Virus record (IMG/VR): IMGVR_UViG_3300008113_000067
Span: 1-50,639 of that record
DNA length: 50,639 bases
Origin: a virus
Direction: 5' to 3' (one strand)
Below the pieces are notes generated by a model. It was not told where the DNA came from. It made no database searches and worked only from the letters and a program-made list of their open reading frames with translations. The position numbers were made by a program, and so were the translations under genes. Below, one piece after another: positions 41,670 through 50,104 of the stretch. Each line of letters begins with the position of its first letter. Within the stretch, counting starts at the first letter, position 1.

Positions 41670-42500
41670 TTAACCGAAAAAATCAGATACGTTTATATTG
41701 AATGGTTGTTCGTATTCATGTTCACAATGAATACACTTAAATTCTAATGGTTTTGTTTCAGTTGTCTTTTTAAGATTTATTGAGGCTTCTCTTATTTTCT
41801 CATAAGTTTTGATATCACAATTAGATAGATATTCTTTGATAAAATCTCTATCCATTACTACGGAGCCGTCAGCTTTGATAAACTCAATCATATCTACTAT
41901 TAAATTCATAGCCAAATCGTTCATACCTTTAATAAGGTCACCGGATCTGTCATCTCTTTCTTTACCTTCGGGCATTGATTGAATTAAATTCAAAGCACGT
42001 TGCACTTCAAATTGGTTGTTACTAGCTTCATTCACTTTCTTATAAGTTAAAGACTTAAATTTAATTTGCAACTCACCAATTGGTAATAGTGTTTCATAGT
42101 TTCCGGGTTGATATCCACTTAGTAATCCGGATAAGTTTATATCATAGTTACTAATCTCACCGCAATCAGTGTTTTGACATTTTGATTCAATTTCCATAGT
42201 GGATCCATTACTTGCTATTTTAATAGCTAATAATAGCGCATCTAAATCTGTCTGTAGAACACTCCACGGGTCAATAATATTAGGGACACAACTTTTGATA
42301 AGTTCAGCTACAGCTACACCATTGAACAATGCATCAGGCGTTCTTGCAGTTATCTCATCAATTGCAGTCATTGGATATATAGGCAGTTCACCGTTATCTG
42401 GTAGATTGATAGAGCCTGGAGGATACCCCTTGGCCTCGCTGGGAAGTCTCAGAAACAATGAAGGTCTGCGAAAATATTGTTTTAACGGATTATCGGACAT
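41670..42500 (-). CDS. gp26: Baseplate hub assembly protein gp26-like
   Basis: 276 residues. It belongs by pattern to the T4 baseplate protein family that includes gp26: an N-terminal FLRLPSEAKGYPPGS and ELPIYPMTAIDEI, a Cys pair C108/C113 and a C-terminal C256-IH-C259 motif (probable zinc site), then FNINVSDFF at the end. It helps hub assembly but is not necessarily in the mature virion. An AGGAGA ribosome binding site precedes the ATG, and an AATAAATA box lies 53 bases upstream. The last codons contain the slippery-type TTTTTTC. Confidence 0.75.
   Translation of the reverse strand: MSDNPLKQYFRRPSLFLRLPSEAKGYPPGSINLPDNGELPIYPMTAIDEITARTPDALFNGVAVAELIKSCVPNIIDPWSVLQTDLDALLLAIKIASNGSTMEIESKCQNTDCGEISNYDINLSGLLSGYQPGNYETLLPIGELQIKFKSLTYKKVNEASNNQFEVQRALNLIQSMPEGKERDDRSGDLIKGMNDLAMNLIVDMIEFIKADGSVVMDRDFIKEYLSNCDIKTYEKIREASINLKKTTETKPLEFKCIHCEHEYEQPFNINVSDFFG
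41676..41682 (-). other. Possible -1 frameshift heptamer T TTT TTC
   Basis: In the gp26 frame the end reads GAT TTT TTC GGT TAA. A slip back by one base at T TTT TTC continues CGG TTA AGA and runs open into the short gp51-like frame. The heptamer fits the X XXY YYZ rule for -1 slippage. A GAGGAG sequence 27 bases further on could also stimulate it. Confidence 0.4.
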
Positions 42501-42532
42501 CTTTTCTCCTAATTTTTTGGATGTTTTAAAAT

Positions 42533-42540
42533 ACTAAATA
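42533..42540 (+). promoter_or_regulatory. Late-type box ACTAAATA before the tape-measure gene
   Basis: ACTAAATA ends 32 bases before the ATG at 42573. It differs from the GATAAATA class at the first two positions, but the same variant and spacing recur before the acidic core gene. Confidence 0.4.
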
Positions 42541-42553
42541 GATATGTACCGAT

Positions 42554-42561
42554 TATTTATT
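42554..42561 (-). promoter_or_regulatory. Late-type box AATAAATA before gp26
   Basis: AATAAATA on the minus strand, ending 53 bases before the gp26 ATG. With the rightward box it forms a divergent late promoter pair. Confidence 0.4.
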
Positions 42562-42572
42562 AAAGTAAAATT

Positions 42573-45305
42573 ATGGCAGAACCTTTCTCACCTGAACAGC
42601 AAGACAATTTAAACCGTTTCATGGAGTTGATAACCAGTGTCAACCGTGAAATGGATCCATTAGTACAGGCTGAAAAAGAAGCCGCAGAAAGAGTACGTAA
42701 AGCTAACGATGAATTCAAAAAACTTTCGGATACTCTAAAGCAACAATTAGGTGATTCAAGTATTAGAATAGGTAAGGCTATGCTTAATACTGAGCCCGGA
42801 TTAAACAAGTTCTCAGAAGGAGTTACCGGGGCAAGTGATGCTGTTGGTAATTTTGCTTATGCTATGGGAGGTGCTTGGAAAGTTGTAGGCCTCTTTATCA
42901 AGGCAATAGGATCCTTAGTAGGTGCTAGTCTTAAGCAAAATGATGATATGATGAAATCATATCAATCATTGAGTGATATGGGTTATGTAGTATCTGATGG
43001 ATTTGATGGGTTATTGAATCAGTTACATAGAGTTGGATTAGTAGCAAGCGAAGCAGAAAAGTTTGAAAAAGCACTAAAACCAGTAACTGGTGAAATGGCT
43101 TTGTTCGGCGGCAGTGTTACAAAAGGTTCTGAAAAACTCGTAGGCGTTATACAAGGATTAGTAGGCCCTAATAATGAACTTGAAAAAACACTATTACGTT
43201 TGGGATATACAACACAAGATATACGTCAAGGTGCCGCAGACTTTGTACAACGCCAAACTAGATTGGGCTTGGCCCAATCGGCTACAACCGGGGATTTAAC
43301 AAGACAGTCATTTAAATATTTGACAACTATGAAAGAGTTACAAGAGTTGACTGGTATGACACGTGATGAACAACAAAAAGCCAGAGATGCCATTATGGCT
43401 GATGCTAGAATGACATTATACTTAAGTAAACAAAAGGGCGATGATGCTGAAAATTTAAGCAATTATTTGTTAGCATATGAACAAAGATTTGGTAAAGAAG
43501 CAGCCGCTGGTTTAAAAGATAGAATTGTTAATCAGGGTAGAATCACTACTGATTTAGCAGCCGCCTCGTATCAATCAGCCGCTACAGCATATGATGACGC
43601 AATGAAGGCACAAAAGGGCGGTACTAAAGTATTCATGGAATCGTTGACTAATACTGCAGGATCTATTAGAAAAAGATTGCGTAGTGTTGAAGGTAGCTTT
43701 ATGATAACTGAAGGTGGACTCAAAGATATGGGTCTTACTAGCGAAGCAGTTAACGGTGCAATAGGACTAACTGATGTAAACAGTAAAGAATATGCAGAAA
43801 CACTTAAGAATCTTAATAATATTGGCAAAAAGGAAGAAGGTCAATTAAACAATAACATTCTTAATGAACAAAAAATGAGAGCCATGCGAATTGCCGCAGA
43901 TAAAATGGTAGCTGGAGCTGGTGAGTTAGTAGTTGGTATGTTTACTAAACTTATTGATATTGGATATAAGTTTGCTAAATTTATGGCTAAAATGGTTGAT
44001 AAATTTAGCCTGGTAGTTTTAGGGAAAAAGACCAATTTATCAGCCTCATTCAGAGACTCGGATGATGTTGCTGAAGATGAAAAACAGTCTAAAAGAAAAA
44101 TTATACAGTTACGACAAGAACTTTCAGATTCAATTTCAGATTATAAAATTGCAATGGAAGGTAAAACAGGTGTAGAAGACCAAATAAAAGAGCAACGAAA
44201 AATAATTGATAATCTAGAAAAACGTAAAGATGATGAAAAATTATCTGACTTGGAAAGACTCAGAGCAGAAGTTGGTTTAATTGCCGCTGAAAAAAGATTA
44301 AAATTACTAGATGAAGAATGGTCACAAACACGCAAACTGACAGGCGGTACAGACTTTGAAAAATTAAAAATTCTACGTATGAAACGATACAACGAATTAG
44401 AGGCTTCTGGATTTGAAACAGAAAAAGAATTACAAGAACTTAAAAAAGAGAAAATAGAAATAGCTAAAAGACAATCAGCTAGTATTGGTCAAATGGATCC
44501 TGATACCGGAGTAAAAACAGCAGGAAATCAAGGTGCTGAGGTAGACATACAGGGTAAAAAAGTATCAACGGAAAAAATGGCTCAACGACAGTCTGCACAA
44601 AATTCATTGCAAACAGTAGGTGCAACTCGTAATAGTGATGAAATTCTATCTAAAATTAAATTTAGAGATAGGGATGAAAACACCGGTGGCGGTGGCGCGG
44701 ACCCTGCATTACTTGTATTAGCTGAAAGAATACAACAGGCTATTCCTGGTTCTATGGTAACTGGAATGAATGATTTATATCATAAAATAAATGCTCCAAA
44801 TAGTAGACATACACAGGGTAAAGCATTAGATTTTGTACTACCAGAAAACCCAACACCAGACCAAGCAAAATTAATCAAAGAACAGTTAAAAGATTTGGGA
44901 GCGGCTAAAGTATTAGACGAATACTATCAGGATAAAAACAAAAATACAAAAGGCGGTCATTTTCACGTTGAGGTAGCTAGATTTGGGGGACTGTTTAGTG
45001 GACCCGACCAAGGTTACCCTATTATGATGCATGGTAAAAAAGAAAGTGCTTGGCCTGAAAAAGAATTAAAAGGTTTATTAAAAGACGTTCAAAAAAGTAG
45101 TTTAACACAATATAAGAAAGAACTGATGCAAGAGATGGGATTAAACACAGACAATGCTGGCGGTACAGGTGTTGCTAATCCTAATAACGATAGATTGTCT
45201 GTTATGCTTGTGGAAACACTGACAGCTAAATTAGATGCTGTTATATCAAGATTGGATAAGGGTAACGGAATCCAAGATGATATATTAACATACACTAAAG
45301 CGTAA
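42573..45305 (+). CDS. Tape-measure-like tail protein with M15 peptidase domain
   Basis: 910 residues. The N-terminal 500 are helical, with a hydrophobic segment near 93-117 (FAYAMGGAWKVVGLFIKAIG) and another near 445-485, as in tape-measure proteins; residues about 500-650 form charged coiled coils. Around 710-800 lies a peptidase M15/VanY-like domain: SRHTQGKALDF near 743 supplies the metal-binding His and Asp, and GGHFHVE near 793 supplies HxH. The enzyme would cut peptide cross-links of peptidoglycan. The position just before the portal gene and after gp26 is unusual compared with T4 gp29 (590 residues), so the exact T4 counterpart is uncertain. The ribosome binding site is weak. Confidence 0.68.
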   Translation: MAEPFSPEQQDNLNRFMELITSVNREMDPLVQAEKEAAERVRKANDEFKKLSDTLKQQLGDSSIRIGKAMLNTEPGLNKFSEGVTGASDAVGNFAYAMGGAWKVVGLFIKAIGSLVGASLKQNDDMMKSYQSLSDMGYVVSDGFDGLLNQLHRVGLVASEAEKFEKALKPVTGEMALFGGSVTKGSEKLVGVIQGLVGPNNELEKTLLRLGYTTQDIRQGAADFVQRQTRLGLAQSATTGDLTRQSFKYLTTMKELQELTGMTRDEQQKARDAIMADARMTLYLSKQKGDDAENLSNYLLAYEQRFGKEAAAGLKDRIVNQGRITTDLAAASYQSAATAYDDAMKAQKGGTKVFMESLTNTAGSIRKRLRSVEGSFMITEGGLKDMGLTSEAVNGAIGLTDVNSKEYAETLKNLNNIGKKEEGQLNNNILNEQKMRAMRIAADKMVAGAGELVVGMFTKLIDIGYKFAKFMAKMVDKFSLVVLGKKTNLSASFRDSDDVAEDEKQSKRKIIQLRQELSDSISDYKIAMEGKTGVEDQIKEQRKIIDNLEKRKDDEKLSDLERLRAEVGLIAAEKRLKLLDEEWSQTRKLTGGTDFEKLKILRMKRYNELEASGFETEKELQELKKEKIEIAKRQSASIGQMDPDTGVKTAGNQGAEVDIQGKKVSTEKMAQRQSAQNSLQTVGATRNSDEILSKIKFRDRDENTGGGGADPALLVLAERIQQAIPGSMVTGMNDLYHKINAPNSRHTQGKALDFVLPENPTPDQAKLIKEQLKDLGAAKVLDEYYQDKNKNTKGGHFHVEVARFGGLFSGPDQGYPIMMHGKKESAWPEKELKGLLKDVQKSSLTQYKKELMQEMGLNTDNAGGTGVANPNNDRLSVMLVETLTAKLDAVISRLDKGNGIQDDILTYTKA

Positions 45306-45307
45306 GA

Positions 45308-45315
45308 GATAAATA
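45308..45315 (+). promoter_or_regulatory. Late promoter box GATAAATA before gp20
   Basis: GATAAATA just after the stop of the tape-measure gene and 7 bases before the gp20 ATG. Predicted initiation is about two bases before the AUG. Confidence 0.5.
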
Positions 45316-45322
45316 TTTAACT

Positions 45323-47092
45323 ATGTCATATAAAAAGCGTTTTTCTAATTTAACCGGGCAGATGAGCCCTATTACAGGGTACAATAATAATACTGGTGCC
45401 TGGAATGGACCGGGGCAAAACAACAGTCCTACAGGTGGTTGGAACAACACAGACTTTGGTTATAAGAATTATCAAAGTCGTTTACCGGAAGTATATACTG
45501 GTCACCCAAATCGTATTGAACGTTATAATCAATATGAAATGATGGATGTAGATGCTGAAATCAATGCATGTCTAGATATTATTGCTGAGTTTAGTACACA
45601 AAAAAACGAACAGAATAGTACACCTTTTGAGATTGAATTTCGTGAAGAACCAACACCCCATGAAGTTGAATTAATTAAAAAGCAACTACAACAATGGTGT
45701 AAACTCAATGAGTTTGATACAAGAACATTTAAAATATTCCGTAACACTATAAAGTACGGTGACCAAGTCTTTATTCGTGATCCAGAAAACTTTAAGTTAT
45801 ATTGGGTAGATATGACTAAAGTTAGTAAGGTTATTGTTAACGAGAGTGAAGGTAAAAAACCTGAACAATATGTGGTTAAAGATATTAATCCTAATTTACA
45901 AAATTTAGCAATAGCTGAAAAAACAACAACAGATTTCCAAGCACAACCACCAACTGCTGGTTATAGTGCCCCGTATAGCTATACAGTTCCAAACGAACCT
46001 TATGGTACAACTGGTAGCAGATTTAATTTGGGGATTAATGAAGCCGCAATTGATGCTAAACATGTAGTGCATTTAAGTTTGACAGAAGGGCTGGACCGTT
46101 ACTGGCCTTTTGGTCAATCTATATTAGAAAATATTTTTAAAGTATACAAACAAAAAGAATTACTTGAAGATGCTATTTTAATCTATCGTATTAGTCGTGC
46201 ACCAGAACGTAGAATCTTTAAAATTGATGTGGGCAATATGCCAAGTCACATGGCTATGGCGTTTGTTGACCGTATTAAGAATGAGATACATCAACGTAGA
46301 ATTCCAAGTGTAAACGGTGGACAAAGCGTAATTGATGCTACATACAATCCATTAAGTATCAACGAAGATTATTTTTTCCCAGTAACTGCTGACGGCAGAG
46401 GTAGTGATGTAACCACTTTACAAGGTGGACAAAATCTTGGTGAAATTGATGACTTAAAATATTTCAATAACAGACTAGCACGTGGATTGCGTGTTCCGAG
46501 TAGTTACTTACCTACTGGTCCTGAAGATAATGCAACTCCATTAAGTGATGGCCGTGTTGGTACAGCAATGATACAAGAGTTTCGTTTTAATCAATATTGT
46601 GAACGACTGCAAAAGTATATCAGTCAAAAACTCAATGATGAATTTAAATTATTCATGCGTTGGAGGGGATTGAATATTGATAGTAGTTTATTTGATATTA
46701 AATTTAACGCACCTCAAAATTTTGCCGCATATCGTCAAAGCGAATTAGATACAGCACGTGTTACCGTGTTTCAAACAATGGAACAATTTCCGTATATAGC
46801 AAAAAGATTTGCTATGCAACGTTTCTTAGGATTAACTGAGGAAGAGATTGAAGAAAATAGCAGATTGTGGTTTGAAGAACGTGAGCAACCAGAAGATAGT
46901 GAAGCAACTGGTAGCGATTTACGTAGTATTGGTATCAGTGCCGGTGACATTGAAACTGATAGTGATAATGCAGAAAATCTTCCAGATGAAGAAAATCAGG
47001 GTGACCAAATGCCACCTGAGATTGGGCCTGCAGTAGCAGGACCTGAAGCTATGCCAGCCGGTGGGTCTCCTCCCCCACCTCCTCCAGCATAA
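45323..47092 (+). CDS. gp20: Portal vertex protein gp20
   Basis: 589 residues, close to T4 gp20 (524). Conserved portal stretches are YNQYEMMDVDAEINACLDII, FRNTIKYGDQVFIRDPENF, AEFSTQKNEQN, EGLDRYWPFGQSILENIFKV, LIYRISRAPERRIFKIDVGN and LARGLRVPSSYLPTGPED. The protein forms the dodecameric channel for DNA entry and exit at the head vertex. The C-terminal 70 residues are acidic and Pro-rich. Its ATG is preceded by a GATAAATA box with almost no leader and only a weak AAGAG sequence further upstream. Confidence 0.93.
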   Translation: MSYKKRFSNLTGQMSPITGYNNNTGAWNGPGQNNSPTGGWNNTDFGYKNYQSRLPEVYTGHPNRIERYNQYEMMDVDAEINACLDIIAEFSTQKNEQNSTPFEIEFREEPTPHEVELIKKQLQQWCKLNEFDTRTFKIFRNTIKYGDQVFIRDPENFKLYWVDMTKVSKVIVNESEGKKPEQYVVKDINPNLQNLAIAEKTTTDFQAQPPTAGYSAPYSYTVPNEPYGTTGSRFNLGINEAAIDAKHVVHLSLTEGLDRYWPFGQSILENIFKVYKQKELLEDAILIYRISRAPERRIFKIDVGNMPSHMAMAFVDRIKNEIHQRRIPSVNGGQSVIDATYNPLSINEDYFFPVTADGRGSDVTTLQGGQNLGEIDDLKYFNNRLARGLRVPSSYLPTGPEDNATPLSDGRVGTAMIQEFRFNQYCERLQKYISQKLNDEFKLFMRWRGLNIDSSLFDIKFNAPQNFAAYRQSELDTARVTVFQTMEQFPYIAKRFAMQRFLGLTEEEIEENSRLWFEEREQPEDSEATGSDLRSIGISAGDIETDSDNAENLPDEENQGDQMPPEIGPAVAGPEAMPAGGSPPPPPPA

Positions 47093-47094
47093 TA

Positions 47095-47102
47095 GATAAA
47101 TA
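47095..47102 (+). promoter_or_regulatory. Late promoter box GATAAATA, 5 bases from start codon
   Basis: GATAAATA directly after the portal stop. Predicted initiation (six bases past the box) is the A of the next ATG at 47108, so a leaderless transcript is likely if the promoter is used. Confidence 0.5.
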
Positions 47103-47107
47103 GTAAT

Positions 47108-47332
47108 ATGAAACTTTTTGAAATGTATGACGCTCCAGTACAAGGTTATCAAGATACGAGTCAAGATAACAGTAAGTACAAGTGGGGCGAAACTCGCAAA
47201 ACAAAACTAACATTAAGACAGATTCGCAAATTGCGTAGGATGTTGGATGTTCGTAACTATGAGCATGCCAAAAATCTCAAAAAAGTTCGCAAGCAATATA
47301 CTCCTGTAAGTCCAGAACAGCCTGGTTTATAA
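47108..47332 (+). CDS. Small basic head protein, gp67/gp68-like by position
   Basis: 74 residues, starting MKLFEMYDAPVQGYQDTSQD, then a Lys/Arg-rich helix (RKTKLTLRQIRKLRRMLDVR) and KNLKKVRKQY. T4 genes 67 and 68 lie between portal and protease and encode prohead core proteins; this gene has the same place, but similarity is too slight to call gp67. It has no Shine-Dalgarno, consistent with a leaderless or coupled start 15 bases after the portal stop. Confidence 0.6.
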   Translation: MKLFEMYDAPVQGYQDTSQDNSKYKWGETRKTKLTLRQIRKLRRMLDVRNYEHAKNLKKVRKQYTPVSPEQPGL

Positions 47333-47352
47333 GCACTTTTAGGCAAAAGTGT
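47333..47352 (+). other. Hairpin after the small head gene
   Basis: GCACTTTT pairs with AAAAGTGT around the loop AGGC. It is followed by an A run and not by T, so it is not an intrinsic terminator in this direction. It might stabilise an mRNA end. Confidence 0.4.
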
Positions 47353-47370
47353 AAAAAAATAGCACTTATT

Positions 47371-47391
47371 GAGTAGTTTTACCGACTACTC
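47371..47391 (+). other. Hairpin next to the ACTAAATA box
   Basis: GAGTAGT pairs with ACTACTC around the loop TTTACCG and ends exactly where the ACTAAATA box begins. A protein-binding or RNA role is possible. Confidence 0.4.
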
Positions 47392-47399
47392 ACTAAATA
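47392..47399 (+). promoter_or_regulatory. Late-type box ACTAAATA before the acidic core gene
   Basis: ACTAAATA ends 33 bases before the ATG at 47433, the same variant and spacing as before the tape-measure gene. Confidence 0.4.
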
Positions 47400-47432
47400 A
47401 TTCTACAAAGCCATTTTATCAGGAGAAAAACA

Positions 47433-48314
47433 ATGGATAACAAAAAATTTGAGCAACTTATTGATTTAATTATCAATGAAGATGAAGATAAAGCACGTGC
47501 GTTGTTTCACGATATCGTAGTTGAAAAAAGCCGCGAAATCTATGAATCAATGATTAGCATGGATGAAGAAATGATGGATGCCCCAGTAGAAGGTCTTTTA
47601 GACGAAATTTCTGCTGAAGAACAAGGCATGACAGAAGAAGAAGATGAATTTGCCGATATCGAAATGGATGACGGCGAAAGCGATATGGAAGTTGACCTAG
47701 ACGCTGACGATATGGGCGGCGAAGAAGGTGAAGGCGATTTAGAAGACCGCGTTGTTGACTTAGAAGATAAGTTAGACGAATTGATGGCCGAGTTTGAAGA
47801 ACTAATGGGTCAAGAAGGCGGCGAAGAAGGCGGCATGGGTGACGAAGAAGGCTCAGGAGACTTTGGTGATGAAGATATGATGGAAGCCAAAGAAGATGAT
47901 GAGTTAGAAGAATCTGAAGAACTTGAAGAAGAAGAAACGCTTGAAGAAGCAGTTCAACTTCAAAAAGTTTCTGTAACAAAAAACCCAAATGGTGATAATG
48001 TAAAAAGTATCACATTAGGCGCAAATAGTAAAGTATCTAGTAACGGTGCAAAAGCTGTTAACTTTACATCTGGCGACGGTGGTAAAGGTGGTACACAAGG
48101 TGGTTTGTTAAACCCAGCTACTAAAGACCTAAAAGGTGCAGGACAATTTAAGAATGCTCCAGGCAAAGGTAACTTTAGTGAAAAAGGTGAGGCAGCTCCA
48201 AAACCAAAACATGGTGATGATGGTGCAGACAAGAAAAGCCCAGTAGCTGAATCTAAGAAGATGGTTAAAAAGCCAATCACACAGCAAGCTACTAAAAAGA
48301 TTGTTAAGAGATAA
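47433..48314 (+). CDS. Acidic prohead core protein
   Basis: 293 residues. The first 45 are a helix (FEQLIDLIINEDEDKARALF, then HDIVVEKSREIYESM). Residues about 50-170 are extremely Asp/Glu-rich with Gly repeats (a likely disordered scaffold region). The remainder is Lys/Gly/Asn-rich and ends in basic repeats. This composition fits internal core proteins that fill the prohead and are cut out by gp21. The exact T4 counterpart is unclear. A CAGGAGAAAAACA leader gives a good ribosome binding site. Confidence 0.6.
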   Translation: MDNKKFEQLIDLIINEDEDKARALFHDIVVEKSREIYESMISMDEEMMDAPVEGLLDEISAEEQGMTEEEDEFADIEMDDGESDMEVDLDADDMGGEEGEGDLEDRVVDLEDKLDELMAEFEELMGQEGGEEGGMGDEEGSGDFGDEDMMEAKEDDELEESEELEEEETLEEAVQLQKVSVTKNPNGDNVKSITLGANSKVSSNGAKAVNFTSGDGGKGGTQGGLLNPATKDLKGAGQFKNAPGKGNFSEKGEAAPKPKHGDDGADKKSPVAESKKMVKKPITQQATKKIVKR

Positions 48315-48328
48315 GGAAATCTGAGATA

Positions 48329-48973
48329 ATGGCTTTGTATCTCAAAGAGCATCTAACTTTCGACCGTGCCAGTATGGAGGTCTTGAGTGAAGGTGAAGGC
48401 AGCAAGAAGTCCCTTTATATGAAAGGGATATTCATTCAGGGTGGGGTACGCAACGCTAACGAGCGTGTGTATCCTGTTTCTGAAATTGAAAGCGCAGTTC
48501 AACAACTTAATGAGCAGATTCAAGAAGGCCATTCTGTATTAGGTGAAGTGGATCACCCAGATGACTTAAAAATTAATTTAGACCGTGTATCGCATATGAT
48601 TACTAGTATGTGGATGGACGGTGCTAATGGATTCGGCAAATTAAAGATTTTACCAACTCCAATGGGACAGTTAGTGTCTACAATGTTGGAGAGTGGTGTC
48701 AAACTAGGAGTTAGTAGCAGAGGTAGCGGTAACGTTAACGATGCTAATGGCCAAGTTAGTGACTTTGAAATAGTCACTGTGGATATTGTCGCCCAACCTA
48801 GCGCACCCAATGCATATCCTAAAGCAATCTATGAAGGCATGATGAATTTACGTCATGGACATAGAATGTTAGATATTGCAAAAGATGCACAAAGCGACAG
48901 AAAAGTACAGAGATACCTGAAAGATGAAGTGGTTCGTCTTATCAAGGATCTCAAAATCAATAAAGGGGATTAA
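48329..48973 (+). CDS. gp21: Prohead core protease gp21
   Basis: 214 residues, as for T4 gp21 (212). The herpesvirus/S78-like serine protease motifs are H76 in LGEVDHPDD and S129/S130 in LGVSSRGSG, with a second conserved His at 89 (RVSHM) as a possible triad member. It cleaves head proteins after (I/L)xE during maturation. The gene lies between the core protein and scaffold, with AAGGAAAT as ribosome binding site. gp22 begins two bases after its stop. Confidence 0.9.
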   Translation: MALYLKEHLTFDRASMEVLSEGEGSKKSLYMKGIFIQGGVRNANERVYPVSEIESAVQQLNEQIQEGHSVLGEVDHPDDLKINLDRVSHMITSMWMDGANGFGKLKILPTPMGQLVSTMLESGVKLGVSSRGSGNVNDANGQVSDFEIVTVDIVAQPSAPNAYPKAIYEGMMNLRHGHRMLDIAKDAQSDRKVQRYLKDEVVRLIKDLKINKGD

Positions 48974-48975
48974 GC

Positions 48976-50076
48976 ATGTTAGATGCTATCAAACCATTAC
49001 TTGAAAGTGGATTAATCAATGAAGAAACTGGTGTCGCTATTAATGAGGCATGGGAATCAAAATTGAATGAAGCCAAAGAGCAAGTACGTGCGGAACTTCG
49101 TGAGGAGTTTGCACAACGTTATGAACATGACAAACACATAATGGTTGAAGCCCTTGATAAAATGGTATCAGACGGTTTATCAGCAGAAATTGAAGAATTT
49201 AATGCTGAGAGACAAGCGATGAATGAAGACCGTGTTAACGCAAAACGCAAGCTACATGAAAATGCAGTTAAGTTCAATAATTTTATGGTTGAGAAATTAG
49301 CCGAAGAAATTAAAGAACTACGCAATGAGCGTAAACTACAAATGGAAAGTCAGCAAAAGCTAGAGCAATTTATTGTTAAAGCACTTGCGGGTGAAATTAA
49401 AGAATTTGCCCAAGACAAACAAGCAGTTGTAGAAGCAAAGGTTAAGTTGATTGCAGAAGGTCGTAAACAACTTGAAGCATTGAAGGCGAAATTCGTCACT
49501 GAAAGTGCTAAGAGAATGAACGAGTCTGTATCTAAACATCTTAAGGGTGAATTAGGTCAATTGAAAGAAGATATTAAGACTGCACGTGAAAACGATTTTG
49601 GTCGCCGTATCTTTGAATCTTTTGCAGGGGAATACAGTAGTACTTATTTAAATGATAAGGCTGAAACACGCAAACTATTTGTACAACTACAAGCTAAAGA
49701 TAAACAATTAGCCGAGTCCATTAATACAATTAGCAACGCTAAGAAGTTAATTGAAAGTAAAGAACGTGAAGTTCGTATTATCAAAGAAAGTAACCAACGT
49801 GAGAAGGCTATGGGAGAATTGCTAGGAACTCTTAATGAGGAAAAAGCAACGATAATGCGTGACTTACTAGAAAGCGTCCAAACACCTCGCCTACAGGCCG
49901 CTTTCGATAAGTATCTACCAGCAGTACTTAATAACATTACTGAAAAGAAAGAGTCTAAAAAACCTATGCTTTCAGAAAATGTTAAAACAGTAACTGGGGA
50001 TAAAACTGCCACAAAACAAGTTGAAGGTGAACCACGTGATAACGTGATTGACATAAGACGTTTGGCAGGGCTTTAA
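48976..50076 (+). CDS. gp22: Prohead scaffold protein gp22
   Basis: 366 residues, longer than T4 gp22 (269), nearly all charged coiled coil. The start MLDAIKPLLESGLINEETG and later FAGEYSSTYLNDKAETRKLF and PRLQAAFDKYLPAVLNN are typical of scaffold proteins encoded between gp21 and gp23. Abundant LxE and IxE triplets give many possible gp21 cleavage sites, consistent with scaffold removal. The ribosome binding site AAAGGGG lies within the end of gp21. Confidence 0.85.
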   Translation: MLDAIKPLLESGLINEETGVAINEAWESKLNEAKEQVRAELREEFAQRYEHDKHIMVEALDKMVSDGLSAEIEEFNAERQAMNEDRVNAKRKLHENAVKFNNFMVEKLAEEIKELRNERKLQMESQQKLEQFIVKALAGEIKEFAQDKQAVVEAKVKLIAEGRKQLEALKAKFVTESAKRMNESVSKHLKGELGQLKEDIKTARENDFGRRIFESFAGEYSSTYLNDKAETRKLFVQLQAKDKQLAESINTISNAKKLIESKEREVRIIKESNQREKAMGELLGTLNEEKATIMRDLLESVQTPRLQAAFDKYLPAVLNNITEKKESKKPMLSENVKTVTGDKTATKQVEGEPRDNVIDIRRLAGL

Positions 50077-50104
50077 AACAAGACATTATTAGGAGAATAT
50101 TAAC

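Noticed and set aside
47333-47352. Hairpin as an intrinsic terminator
   Set aside because: It is followed by an A run and not by T in the direction of transcription.
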